A stretch of DNA of 64,000 bases from Desulfovibrionaceae bacterium (GTDB lineage: Bacteria; Desulfobacterota; Desulfovibrionia; Desulfovibrionales; Desulfovibrionaceae), in NCBI GenBank assembly GCA_015709205.1, contig JACCQO010000003.1:62001-126000 (forward strand), written 5' to 3'. A program made the position numbers and the translations under genes. Every line of letters starts with the position of its first letter. Position 1 is the first letter of the stretch. Positions 37,125 to 45,017 of this stretch are shown here, in pieces. The notes under the pieces are model-generated. The model worked only from the letters and a program-made list of their open reading frames with translations, had not been told where the DNA came from and searched no databases.

Positions 37125-37152
37125 TTGACAGTTCCTTGCCGATATCTAATAG
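37125..37152 (+). promoter_or_regulatory. Sigma-70 promoter for the second chemoreceptor
   Basis: TTGACA at 37125-37130 and TAATAG at 37147-37152 with a 16-base spacer. AAGGAGC precedes the ATG at 37187. Confidence 0.6.
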
Positions 37153-37186
37153 GTTGAAAGAATCCCATTATATATAAGGAGCGACC

Positions 37187-39610
37187 ATGAAACTGCAGAC
37201 CAAGGTCAGCCTGCCCACCGTGCTCGTCACCCTGCTCTTGGCCGCGGCCAGCCTGTACCTGTTGACGCGGGAACTCGACGGGCTGCGCCAGGGCTTCGTC
37301 GACACGCTCGTGGACAACAAGGCCGCGGAAATCGGCCAATCCATCGCCGCCAGCGCGGCCATGGCCCAGGGCATGGCCGCGCAGTACAGCGAGTTGCCCG
37401 CCGTTGTCCAGGCCTTCGCGGAGGCCGGCGCAGGCAACATCGACGACGAGAATTCTCCCCAGTCGCAGCACGCGCGCGAGATGCTCCGCCAGGCCCTGGC
37501 TCCGGCCCTGGCGGGCTACAAGGCGGTCATGGGCACGGACCTCAAGCTGCACTTCCACCTGCCCAACGGCCGCAGCCTGGTGCGCCTGTGGCGCAAGCTG
37601 CAGTCCAAACGCGACGGCAAGTGGGTGGACGTCTCCGACGACATCTCCTCTTTCCGCCAGACCGTGCTCGACGTCAACACCTCGGGCAAGCCCGTGGCGG
37701 GCATCGAACTCGGCCGCGGCGGCTTCGTCATGCGCGGGCTCGCGCCCGTGAAGGGCCCGGGCGGCGAGCAGCTCGGCTCCGTGGAGGTCCTCCACGACTT
37801 CGGCCCGGTCATGGCCGCCGCCTCCACCGTCAAGGGCCAGCACCTGCTCCTGTACATGAATGCGGACCGCCTGCCCATCACCCGCCAGCTCACCGACCCG
37901 GCCAAGTATCCCCTGGTGGGCAAGGACTTCGTGCTCGTGGCCGGCAACAAGGACGGCCGCGCCAGCGCCCTGGTCACGCCCGGGCTGCTGCGCGGCGGGG
38001 CCTCTGGCCGCGTGGTCGAAAACCACAAGGGCCTCGGCCTGGCCGCCTTCCCGATCACCGACTACCTGGGCAAGCAGATCGGGGTCATGGTCTTTGCCCG
38101 CGACAACACCCTGGAACAGACGCTCATGGGCCGCCTGCAATGGACCCTGGGCTCCATCCTCGCCGCGCTCGTGGTCATCCTGTTCCTGGCCAACCTGCTG
38201 GTCATCCGGCGCTCCGTGGTCCGCCCCGTGGGCGCGATCATGGCCAAGATCCAGGACATCGCCGAGAACCGCGCCGACCTCGACGAGCGCCTCCCTGACA
38301 CGCAGAACGACGAGATCGGGGCCCTGGCCACCTGGTTCAACCGGCTCATGGGCAAGATCCAGGACATGCTCTGCGACACCGAGAGCTACAAGAACCTTGT
38401 CAACGCCGTGCCCGACCCCATCTTCGCCGTGGACGACGACTTCAAGATCCTGGTGGCCAACACGGCCACGGAAAAGTTCCTGAACAAGAAGCAGATCGAA
38501 CTGCTCGGCAACAAGTGTTCGAGTTTCTTCAAGACCTCTTCCTGCGGCACGGAGAAGTGTCCCATCAGCCAGGCCAAGCGCACCCGGGGCAGCTTCACCT
38601 CCGAGGTCATCGACATCGGCTCGGCCGGGAAGCCGCACTTCATCGCGCCCGTCGGCGACCTGCTCTACGACTGCTACGGCAAGGTCGTGGGCTACGTGGA
38701 GGTGGCCAAGAACGTGACCTCCCTGGTGCTCAAGGAGCGCGAGGCCGAAACCCAGATGAAGCGGCTCGGCGAGATCAACGTGGAGATCACCTCGGCCTCC
38801 TCCAACGTGGCCGCGGCCTCCACCCAGCTCTCGGCGCGCTTCAGCTCCGTGGCCAACGGCGCCCAGGAGCAAAGCAGCCGCGCCGCGGAAACGGCCACGG
38901 CCATGGAGCAGATGAACGCCACGGTCATGGAGGTGGCGCGCAGCGCCACCGAGGCCGCGTCCCAGGCCGATGCGGCGCGCGACTGCGCCGAGCGCGGCGC
39001 GGACGTGGTGCGCCAGGCCGTGGACGCCATCGCCGAGGTGCGCGAGAACTCCCGCCACCTGCAGGAGAACATGGAGGAACTGGCCGGCCGCGCCGAATCC
39101 ATCGGCCAAGTCATGAACGTGATCAACGACATCGCGGACCAAACCAACCTGCTGGCGCTCAACGCGGCCATCGAGGCGGCGCGCGCGGGCGAGGCCGGGC
39201 GCGGGTTCGCCGTGGTCGCGGACGAGGTCCGCAAGCTGGCCGAGAAGACCATGTCCGCCACCAAGGAGGTGGGCCCGGCCATCGTGGCCATCCAAAACGG
39301 CGCGCGCACGAACATGGAGATCGTGGAGCGCACGGTGCAGAGCGTGGATGCGAGCACGGACCTGGCCGGGCGCTCGGGCGAGGCCCTGGACGAGATCCTC
39401 GGGCTGGTGGGCGCGACCACCGAGCGCGTGCAGTCCATCGCCACGGCCGCCGAGGAGCAGTCCGCGGCCAGCGAGGAGATCAACCGCTCCGTGGCCGAGA
39501 TCAACCGCATCGCCGAGGCCACGGCCGACGGCATGACCGAGGCCATCGACGCGGTCAATTCCATCGCCGAGCAGACCGAACGGCTGCGCACGGTGGCCTC
39601 GACGAAATAG
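37187..39610 (+). CDS. Methyl-accepting chemotaxis protein with Cache sensor and cysteine-containing PAS domain
   Basis: Chemoreceptor of 807 residues: TM1 (about 7-27), a periplasmic Cache domain (about 33-310; [19 protein letters not shown] is typical of the subgroup), TM2 (about 318-340), HAMP, PAS (about 400-520) and the signalling domain (about 530-807) with [20 protein letters not shown]. The PAS domain contains Cys444, Cys453 and Cys458 in [19 protein letters not shown]. This cluster could bind a metal or react with a redox signal. The C-terminus (RTVASTK) lacks a CheR-binding pentapeptide. It has its own sigma-70 promoter and two upstream dyad sites, so expression is probably regulated by redox or energy state. 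The ligand is unknown. Confidence 0.94.
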   Translation: MKLQTKVSLPTVLVTLLLAAASLYLLTRELDGLRQGFVDTLVDNKAAEIGQSIAASAAMAQGMAAQYSELPAVVQAFAEAGAGNIDDENSPQSQHAREMLRQALAPALAGYKAVMGTDLKLHFHLPNGRSLVRLWRKLQSKRDGKWVDVSDDISSFRQTVLDVNTSGKPVAGIELGRGGFVMRGLAPVKGPGGEQLGSVEVLHDFGPVMAAASTVKGQHLLLYMNADRLPITRQLTDPAKYPLVGKDFVLVAGNKDGRASALVTPGLLRGGASGRVVENHKGLGLAAFPITDYLGKQIGVMVFARDNTLEQTLMGRLQWTLGSILAALVVILFLANLLVIRRSVVRPVGAIMAKIQDIAENRADLDERLPDTQNDEIGALATWFNRLMGKIQDMLCDTESYKNLVNAVPDPIFAVDDDFKILVANTATEKFLNKKQIELLGNKCSSFFKTSSCGTEKCPISQAKRTRGSFTSEVIDIGSAGKPHFIAPVGDLLYDCYGKVVGYVEVAKNVTSLVLKEREAETQMKRLGEINVEITSASSNVAAASTQLSARFSSVANGAQEQSSRAAETATAMEQMNATVMEVARSATEAASQADAARDCAERGADVVRQAVDAIAEVRENSRHLQENMEELAGRAESIGQVMNVINDIADQTNLLALNAAIEAARAGEAGRGFAVVADEVRKLAEKTMSATKEVGPAIVAIQNGARTNMEIVERTVQSVDASTDLAGRSGEALDEILGLVGATTERVQSIATAAEEQSAASEEINRSVAEINRIAEATADGMTEAIDAVNSIAEQTERLRTVASTK

Positions 39611-39671
39611 CGGCGCGAGCCGCCCGGGCGTTCGCGCCTTTCCGGCGCGCCTCGTTGCGCGCAAGGCGTTG

Positions 39672-39705
39672 GGCCCGCCCCCGCCCTCCGGGGCGGGGGC
39701 GGGCC
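39672..39705 (+). terminator. GC hairpin after the second chemoreceptor
   Basis: GGCCCGCCCCCGCCC and GGGCGGGGGCGGGCC pair perfectly around TCCG, 61 bases after the stop. No T-run follows. Confidence 0.5.
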
Positions 39706-39820
39706 GCGACGTTGCGGCCCCCTGCCCCCTGCGCGCGGGCCGGACCAGGCTCCGGCGACGAGGACGGCAGCGGGGGCGGGCCCGGGGCGCAGGGGCCGGA
39801 GACGCGGTGCAACGCACGTC

Positions 39821-39849
39821 TTGTCAAACCGGGCGTTCTCGGACAGAAT
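39821..39849 (+). promoter_or_regulatory. Possible sigma-70 promoter for the helix-turn-helix gene
   Basis: TTGTCA and CAGAAT separated by 17 bases, 43 bases before the start codon. Confidence 0.4.
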
Positions 39850-39892
39850 ATGACAGGGCCCCGGCACCGCGCCTCGGGCCGAAGGATTCGCC

Positions 39893-40612
39893 ATGTCCCG
39901 CCAGGAACTCTTGACCATCGCCGAGGTCTGCGCCCTGCTCAAGGTGCATGAGCGCACCGTCTACCGCTGGCTCAAGGGCGGCAGGCTCAGGGCCTTCAAG
40001 GCCGGCAAGCTCTGGCGCATCCCGGCCGGGGCCCTGGACGCCTTTCTGCAGGACGCCGGACCGGCCCCGGATGCCGGACCGGCCCTAAATGCGGGACCGG
40101 CCCTGGACGCCGGACGTCCCGAGCCCGCCGCCTCCGCGCCACTCGCCCCCGTCGATCCCGCCTCCGCCCCGACTGCGGCGTACGCCCATCCGATATCGCC
40201 GGACCTTGACACGAAAAGCCCGGGCGACGTAGGTTACCAAGCGAGGATAGAGTCCGCGCCCCCTGCGCGCGCAACGTCGGACCGCGACCGGGATTGCGGC
40301 CCGACGCGCGGCGGGAGGGCCGGGAATGTCGGGATCGTGGAGGAGAGGCGCACCGTGCGCATCCGCTACGAGACCCTGGAAGGCGTCATTCGCTACGATG
40401 AATCCAACCCCGCCGACTTCGAGGTCCTTATCGACCATCCGGTACGGGAAAAGATCATCGAGCACTTCACCAGCGAGCGGGACTTCAAGACCCCGGCCTC
40501 GCGCAAGGACGACCGGCCCATCGAGCGAGCGCGCCCGGTGGACGACCCTTCCTATTTCTCTCTGGCGCTGTGCACCCTGCACGTGAGCACCGGCGTGCGC
40601 GTGGACTGGTAG
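39893..40612 (+). CDS. Excisionase-type helix-turn-helix protein with an in-frame C-terminal domain that may be a separate gene
   Basis: The frame encodes 239 residues. Residues 1-52 form an HTH_17/MerR-like domain (LLTIAEVCALLKVHERTVYRWLKGGRL, shown in part as LLKVHERTVYRWLKGG), the type used to bind DNA as a dimer. A linker of about 95 residues follows, built of DAGPAL-type 18-base repeats and then disordered Pro/Arg-rich sequence. The last 86 residues (from TVRIRYETLEGVIRYDES to STGVRVDW) look like a small folded domain that I do not recognise. Inside the linker lie a TTGACA promoter (40206) and, before GTG at 40355, a strong GGAGGAGAGG ribosome site. An 86-residue protein could therefore be made on its own, with or instead of the fusion. 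Confidence 0.72.
   Translation: MSRQELLTIAEVCALLKVHERTVYRWLKGGRLRAFKAGKLWRIPAGALDAFLQDAGPAPDAGPALNAGPALDAGRPEPAASAPLAPVDPASAPTAAYAHPISPDLDTKSPGDVGYQARIESAPPARATSDRDRDCGPTRGGRAGNVGIVEERRTVRIRYETLEGVIRYDESNPADFEVLIDHPVREKIIEHFTSERDFKTPASRKDDRPIERARPVDDPSYFSLALCTLHVSTGVRVDW
40052..40114 (+). repeat. 18-base in-frame tandem repeat
   Basis: Three and a half degenerate copies of an 18-base unit (GACGCCGGACCGGCCCYG type) encode DAGPAP-DAGPAL-NAGPAL-DAG in the helix-turn-helix protein linker. Confidence 0.85.
40206..40235 (+). promoter_or_regulatory. Promoter-like element inside the helix-turn-helix reading frame
   Basis: TTGACA and TAGGTT separated by 18 bases, followed at 40339-40348 by GGAGGAGAGG and a GTG at 40355 in the same frame. 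Confidence 0.45.
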
Positions 40613-40798
40613 ATCGACGGCCGCGCCCGAACCGCCAGCCCCGCCCACCCGCCCGACGCCCAGGCGCCGCCCCTCCAGAACATGTCGCAACGCTCCGGCG
40701 CGGACGGTCCGCGTTCCGGGGCCGTTTCCCGTGGTGGGAAGGCTATCGGCTTGGGGGACTTCTTTTTTCGCCATTTCCAAACCTGGAACGGTGCATCC

Positions 40799-42394
40799 AT
40801 GACCACTCTATCGACAACCGCGCGCCTTGCGCTGCTGACCCTCGTGGCCGCGCTCGCGCCCTTGGCGGCCTGGGGCCTCGGCTCCGTGCTGCCGGGAGGA
40901 GCATGGGCCGCGCCCACGGTCGTCTGTCTGGCGGCCCTGGCCCTGGGCGGCGCGCTGACCGCCGCCACCGCCGCAACCTTCAACCGCGCCGCGCGCGACG
41001 CGGCCAAGCTGAACGACGCGGTGACCGGCGAGCGCTACCCCGCCGCCCTCGCACTGGCCCTTCCGTCCGACGCGGCCCGCGCGCTGGCGCCCCTGGACAC
41101 GGTCTACGCGACCATGAAACAGCGCCTCGGCCTGACCTCGGCCGTGCTCGGCGGCATCACCACCCCCTTCGTGGTCGTGGACACGGAGGAGACGCTGATC
41201 CGCACCAACCCGGCGCTCATCAAGATCCTGGAGCAGACCGGCAAACCCGAGGACCACTACGGCCAGAACGTGGCCCTGTTCTTCTACGGCGACGCCTCGC
41301 GCCCCACGGTGCTGCGCGCCTGCCTCAAGGAGGGCATCTCCACCAACAAGGAAGTGGAGCTCGTCGGCCGGCGCGGCGGCAAGCGCGACATCCACATCTT
41401 CGCCTTCCCGCTCTACGACCTGGACCGCAAGCTCATCGGGGCCATGTGCATCTACCTGGACAAGAGCGAGGTGCGCGCGCGCGAGCGCGAGATCAATGCG
41501 CACAACGTCACCGTGGCCAAGGCCGTGCGCGAGTCCGAGGACGTGGCCTCGGACGTGGCCCGCGTGGCCGGGGACCTCTCGGTCCAGCTGCGCGAGTCCG
41601 CGGAGCGCGCGGGCGACCAGAGCCGCGGGGCCGAGGACGTGGCCGCGGCCATGGAGCAGATGAACCAGGCCGTGTTCGATGTGGCCAAGAGCGCCTCGGA
41701 CGCGGCCGTGCAGTCCGGCGAGGCGCGCAGCAAGGCCCTGGCCGGGCAGGAGGTGGTCCAGCAGGCCGTGGCGGCCATCGACACGGTCACGGGCCTGACG
41801 CGCACCCTGCGCGCCAGCCTGGACGACCTGGGTTCGCGCGCCAACGCCATCGGCTCGGTCATGGCCGTGATCAACGACATCGCGGACCAGACCAACCTGC
41901 TGGCGCTCAACGCGGCCATCGAGGCCGCGCGCGCGGGCGACGCGGGCCGCGGCTTCGCCGTGGTCGCGGACGAGGTGCGCAAGCTGGCGGAAAAGACCAT
42001 GACCGCCACCAAGGAAGTGGGCGACGCCGTGACCGGCATCCAGTCCGGCACCCAGGAAAACATCCGCTCCATGGACGAGGCCGCGCGCGCCGTGGAAAAG
42101 GCCCGCGAGCTCTCCGAGTCCTCGGGCTCGGCCCTGGCCGAGATCGTCAACCTGGTGGTGGCCTCCTCGGACCTGGTCCAGGCCATCGCCACGGCCGCCG
42201 AGGAACAATCCTCGGCCTCCAGCCACATCAGCGGGTCGGTGGAGGACGCGCGCACCCTGGCCCGGGAAATGGCCGAGGCCCTGGGCGAGGCCGACGCGGG
42301 CATCGGCTCACTGAGCGAGTCGGCCGAACGGCTGCGCACGATCATCTGTTCCATCAACCCGGACGCCTGTCCGCCCGAGGAATCGAAACGCTGA
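40799..42394 (+). CDS. Methyl-accepting chemotaxis protein without periplasmic sensor, with cytoplasmic PAS
   Basis: Chemoreceptor of 531 residues. Two adjacent TM helices (about 8-28 and 36-58) leave almost no periplasmic loop, so sensing must be membrane-based or cytoplasmic. A PAS domain (about 112-230; [15 protein letters not shown]) is followed by the signalling domain with [20 protein letters not shown]. The PAS motif repeats that of the chemoreceptor at 1701. The arrangement resembles energy-taxis receptors, but no cofactor ligand can be identified. The C-terminus ([10 protein letters not shown]) lacks a CheR pentapeptide. The ATG at 40799 starts the hydrophobic helix after four residues; an ATG at 40682 would add 39 polar residues. 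No strong ribosome site decides between them. Confidence 0.92.
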   Translation: MTTLSTTARLALLTLVAALAPLAAWGLGSVLPGGAWAAPTVVCLAALALGGALTAATAATFNRAARDAAKLNDAVTGERYPAALALALPSDAARALAPLDTVYATMKQRLGLTSAVLGGITTPFVVVDTEETLIRTNPALIKILEQTGKPEDHYGQNVALFFYGDASRPTVLRACLKEGISTNKEVELVGRRGGKRDIHIFAFPLYDLDRKLIGAMCIYLDKSEVRAREREINAHNVTVAKAVRESEDVASDVARVAGDLSVQLRESAERAGDQSRGAEDVAAAMEQMNQAVFDVAKSASDAAVQSGEARSKALAGQEVVQQAVAAIDTVTGLTRTLRASLDDLGSRANAIGSVMAVINDIADQTNLLALNAAIEAARAGDAGRGFAVVADEVRKLAEKTMTATKEVGDAVTGIQSGTQENIRSMDEAARAVEKARELSESSGSALAEIVNLVVASSDLVQAIATAAEEQSSASSHISGSVEDARTLAREMAEALGEADAGIGSLSESAERLRTIICSINPDACPPEESKR

Positions 42395-42441
42395 GCAACC
42401 GGGGAGCCGGGCCTTGCACCACCGTCCCGGAGCCGCAACAA

Positions 42442-42485
42442 CACGAGGCCCGGAGCGCAAGCGCTCCGGGCCTCGTGGCGTTTTC
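42442..42485 (+). terminator. Terminator after the third chemoreceptor
   Basis: CACGAGGCCCGGAGCGC and GCGCTCCGGGCCTCGTG form a perfect 17-bp stem around AA, then GCGTTTT. Confidence 0.85.
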
Positions 42486-42520
42486 CGGGCCGGTTCCCGC
42501 GCCGCGCGCGGCGGTCCGGC

Positions 42521-43381
42521 CTAGCGAAAGACCATGGTCCGCCCGTTGTGGGCGATGATGCGGTCCTCCAGGTGCCAGCGCACGGCGCGCGCGAGCACCT
42601 GGCGCTCCAGGTCGCGGCCGATGTCCTTGAAGTCCTCCACGCTGTTGCGGTGCGTGACCCTGGCCGTGTCCTGCTCGATGATCGGCCCGGCGTCCAGCTC
42701 CGCGGTCACGTAGTGGGCCGTGGCCCCGATGATCTTGACCCCGCGCTCCTGGGCCTGGCGGTACGGATCCGCGCCCGCGAAGGCGGGCAGGAAGGAATGG
42801 TGGATGTTGATGATCCGCCCCGGGAAGCGGTCCACGAACTCGGGCGAGAGCACCTGCATGTAGCGCGCGAGCACCACCAGGTCCGGGTCGCCCGCCACTT
42901 CCAGGATGCGCGTCTCGGCCTCGGCCTTGGTCTCGGCCGTCACGGGCACGTGGTGGAAGGGCACGCCGAAGCGCTCCACGGCCTCCTTGAGGTCCGCGTG
43001 GTTGGAGATCACGGCCGAGATGGTGCAGGGCAGCTCGCCGCGCGTCCAGCGCCAGAGCAGTTCCAGGAGGCAGTGCTCGAAGCGCGAGACCAGGATGGCC
43101 ACGGAGCGGGGCCGGTCCGTGTAGTCGATCTGCCAGTCCATCTCGAAGGGACCGCCGAGCACGCTTTCGAAGGCGCTCTCCAGGGCCGGGCGGATCACGG
43201 CCATGTTCTCGGAATAGAACTCCAGGCGCATGAAGAAGACCCCGCCCATGGCGTCGGTGGAGTGCTGGTCCAGGTCGGTGATGTTCACCCCGTGGGAGTG
43301 CAGGAAATTGGTCACCGCGGCCACGATGCCCGGCTTGTCCGGACAGGTGATGCGCAGCCGCGCCTTGATGATCTCGCTCAT
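42521..43381 (-). CDS. purU: Formyltetrahydrofolate deformylase PurU
   Basis: A 286-residue enzyme that hydrolyses 10-formyl-tetrahydrofolate to formate and tetrahydrofolate, balancing one-carbon pools and feeding formate to PurT. The N-terminal ACT domain (about 5-85; LRITCPDKPGIVAAVTNFL) is the regulatory part that responds to methionine/glycine in characterised PurU. The C-terminal formyltransferase fold (about 90-285) has the catalytic Asn-His-Asp set: Asn in VISNHADL, His in INIHHSFLPAF and Asp in TAELDAGPIIEQD. Length and motifs are normal. It lies on the minus strand after a terminator, so it is probably a separate transcript. Confidence 0.96.
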   Translation of the reverse strand: MSEIIKARLRITCPDKPGIVAAVTNFLHSHGVNITDLDQHSTDAMGGVFFMRLEFYSENMAVIRPALESAFESVLGGPFEMDWQIDYTDRPRSVAILVSRFEHCLLELLWRWTRGELPCTISAVISNHADLKEAVERFGVPFHHVPVTAETKAEAETRILEVAGDPDLVVLARYMQVLSPEFVDRFPGRIINIHHSFLPAFAGADPYRQAQERGVKIIGATAHYVTAELDAGPIIEQDTARVTHRNSVEDFKDIGRDLERQVLARAVRWHLEDRIIAHNGRTMVFR

Positions 43382-43457
43382 TGGTCAACCTCGCAGAAAA
43401 ATCGCCGCGCGACGAAAACGTCGTCGCCGGGGGATACCCGAAGAGCGGCGGAAAGGC

Positions 43458-43493
43458 CAGCGCCCCCGCCGGAGGGCTCCGGCGGGGGCGCTG
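43458..43493 (-). terminator. Hairpin terminator after the Dabb gene
   Basis: CAGCGCCCCCGCCGGAG and CTCCGGCGGGGGCGCTG are perfectly complementary across two central bases; on the minus strand GGCCTTTCC follows. Confidence 0.7.
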
Positions 43494-43510
43494 CTCGATG
43501 GCGGTGCGGA

Positions 43511-43813
43511 CTAGATGGCCCAGTCCAGAACGCGGCGCTCGGACACGACTTTCTTGACGAATTCCGAGCACTTGACGTGCTCGGGATGCACGGCGTACGC
43601 CTTCAGGCCCGCCGCGTCGTCGAACTCGGAATAGAGCACCACCTGGGTCTCGGGCGCGGCGTTGAGGATCTCCACCGAAACCTCGATGTGCCTGAGGGTG
43701 GGCACCTTGCCCCGCAGCGCCTCGAGCATGCCCTTCATCTTCAGGCCGTTGGACGCGCCGTCCGCGCCCTCGGCCTGTGCCTTCAGATTCCACATCACGA
43801 TATGCTTGACCAC
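43511..43813 (-). CDS. Dabb family (stress-responsive alpha/beta barrel) protein
   Basis: A 100-residue protein beginning VKHIVMWNLKAQAEG, the hallmark of Dabb proteins (KHIVxWxL). LRHIEVSVEIL and LYSEFDDAAGLKAYAVHPEH complete the dimeric ferredoxin-like fold. Known members are stress-induced or act as small cyclases; no substrate can be assigned here. GTG at 43813 is taken as the start because AGGAG lies 6 bases upstream and the product then begins at the conserved motif. It lies 67 bases after the FMN oxidase gene on the same strand and may share its transcript. Confidence 0.87.
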   Translation of the reverse strand: MVKHIVMWNLKAQAEGADGASNGLKMKGMLEALRGKVPTLRHIEVSVEILNAAPETQVVLYSEFDDAAGLKAYAVHPEHVKCSEFVKKVVSERRVLDWAI

Positions 43814-43880
43814 GACGACTCCTTGTCGCTGTGCCCCGGCCATCCCGGCACGGCGGCGGGGCGGTTGTCCTGCCGAAGGC

Positions 43881-44894
43881 CTATTCGTCGTGCAGCACGG
43901 CGCCGTCGATGGCCGCCAGATCCTGGCAGCCGGTGAGCACCATGGCCTGCACCAGTTCGCCCTTGAGGGTGTTGAAGTACTTGGCCACGCCCTCGCGCCC
44001 GCCGCCCAGGGCCGCTACGGAGACCGGACGGCCGATGAGCACCGCGTCCGCGCCCAGGGCGAGCATCTTGAGCACGTCCACGCCGGTGCGCACGCCGCCG
44101 TCCACCAGCACCGGCACCTTGCCGCCCACGGCCTCGGCGATGGCCGGAAGCACCTCGCAGGTGCCCGGGGTGTGGTCCAGCACGCGGCCGCCGTGGTTGG
44201 AAACCACGATGGCCGCCGCGCCGGCGTCCACGGCCCCGCGCGCGTCCTCCACGGTCATGATGCCCTTGATGATCAGCCGCGCGCAGGCGCGCTCCACGAT
44301 CTTGGCCAGCTTCTCCGCGCTCTTGGGGGAGACAGGGCGGCCCATCTTGGCCAGGGTCACCAGGCCCGCGGCGTCGATGTCCATGCCCACGACGCCCGCG
44401 CCCGCGGCCACCGCGCCCTCCAGCTTGCGGAAGAGCTCCTCGTCCTCCCAGGGCTTGATGAACGGAATGCCCCGGCCGCCGTTGGCGCGGATGGAGGCGA
44501 AGCCCGACTGGTGGATGATGTCCGGCACGCCGTCACCCGTACAGCCCACGGCCCCGGCGTCGGCACAGCCGCCGACAACGGCGTCGGTGTACGCGCCCTC
44601 TTCCATGCCGCCGCCCATGTTGAAGGACACGCCGCCGATGGGCGCGGCCAGCACGGGCAGGGCCAGCTTCCAGCCGAACAGCTCGCAGGAGGTGTCCGGA
44701 TCGGTCACGGAATGGACCAGCCGCATGTCCAGGCGCACGCGGGAGAGCGCCTCCACGTTGTTCATGAAGGAGGACCCGGTGCCCATGCCGCCCATGCCCG
44801 GCACCTCGCCCCGGCAGGCGCGGCCGTCGCATACCGGGCAGACACGGCAGTGGCCCTTCATCAGCTTCCTGGCCTTCTCGCGAATCTCGTTCAT
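43881..44894 (-). CDS. FMN-dependent alpha-hydroxy-acid oxidising protein (LldD/lactate oxidase-like)
   Basis: A 337-residue TIM-barrel flavoprotein of the subgroup that carries an N-terminal cysteine cluster (HCRVCPVCDGRACRGEVPGM), probably an Fe-S or zinc site absent from classical LldD. The FMN barrel shows PVLAAPIGGVSF, the catalytic VVSNHGGRVLD (His as general base) and VLVDGGVRTGVDVLKMLALGADAV with IGRP, which bind FMN phosphate. Predicted to oxidise a short 2-hydroxy acid such as lactate or glycolate; the physiological acceptor is unknown and O2 is unlikely in an anaerobe. It lies 123 bases after pta on the same strand, which links it to lactate/acetate metabolism. Confidence 0.88.
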   Translation of the reverse strand: MNEIREKARKLMKGHCRVCPVCDGRACRGEVPGMGGMGTGSSFMNNVEALSRVRLDMRLVHSVTDPDTSCELFGWKLALPVLAAPIGGVSFNMGGGMEEGAYTDAVVGGCADAGAVGCTGDGVPDIIHQSGFASIRANGGRGIPFIKPWEDEELFRKLEGAVAAGAGVVGMDIDAAGLVTLAKMGRPVSPKSAEKLAKIVERACARLIIKGIMTVEDARGAVDAGAAAIVVSNHGGRVLDHTPGTCEVLPAIAEAVGGKVPVLVDGGVRTGVDVLKMLALGADAVLIGRPVSVAALGGGREGVAKYFNTLKGELVQAMVLTGCQDLAAIDGAVLHDE

Positions 44895-45017
44895 TGCGTC
44901 ACTCCTTGCTGTTCATGGCGAATTCCTGATCCCGAACGCGCCGCGTTCACCATCACGGGGCTACGCCATTTCCGGCCCGCGGGCAAGCGGAGCGGGGTGC
45001 GGCGCGTTCCGGAACGG

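Noticed and set aside
40326-40586. An 86-residue frame starting ATG within the helix-turn-helix gene
   Set aside because: It is out of frame with the folded C-terminal domain, Ser/Thr/Pro/Arg-rich and without a ribosome site; the in-frame GTG at 40355 is the better internal start.
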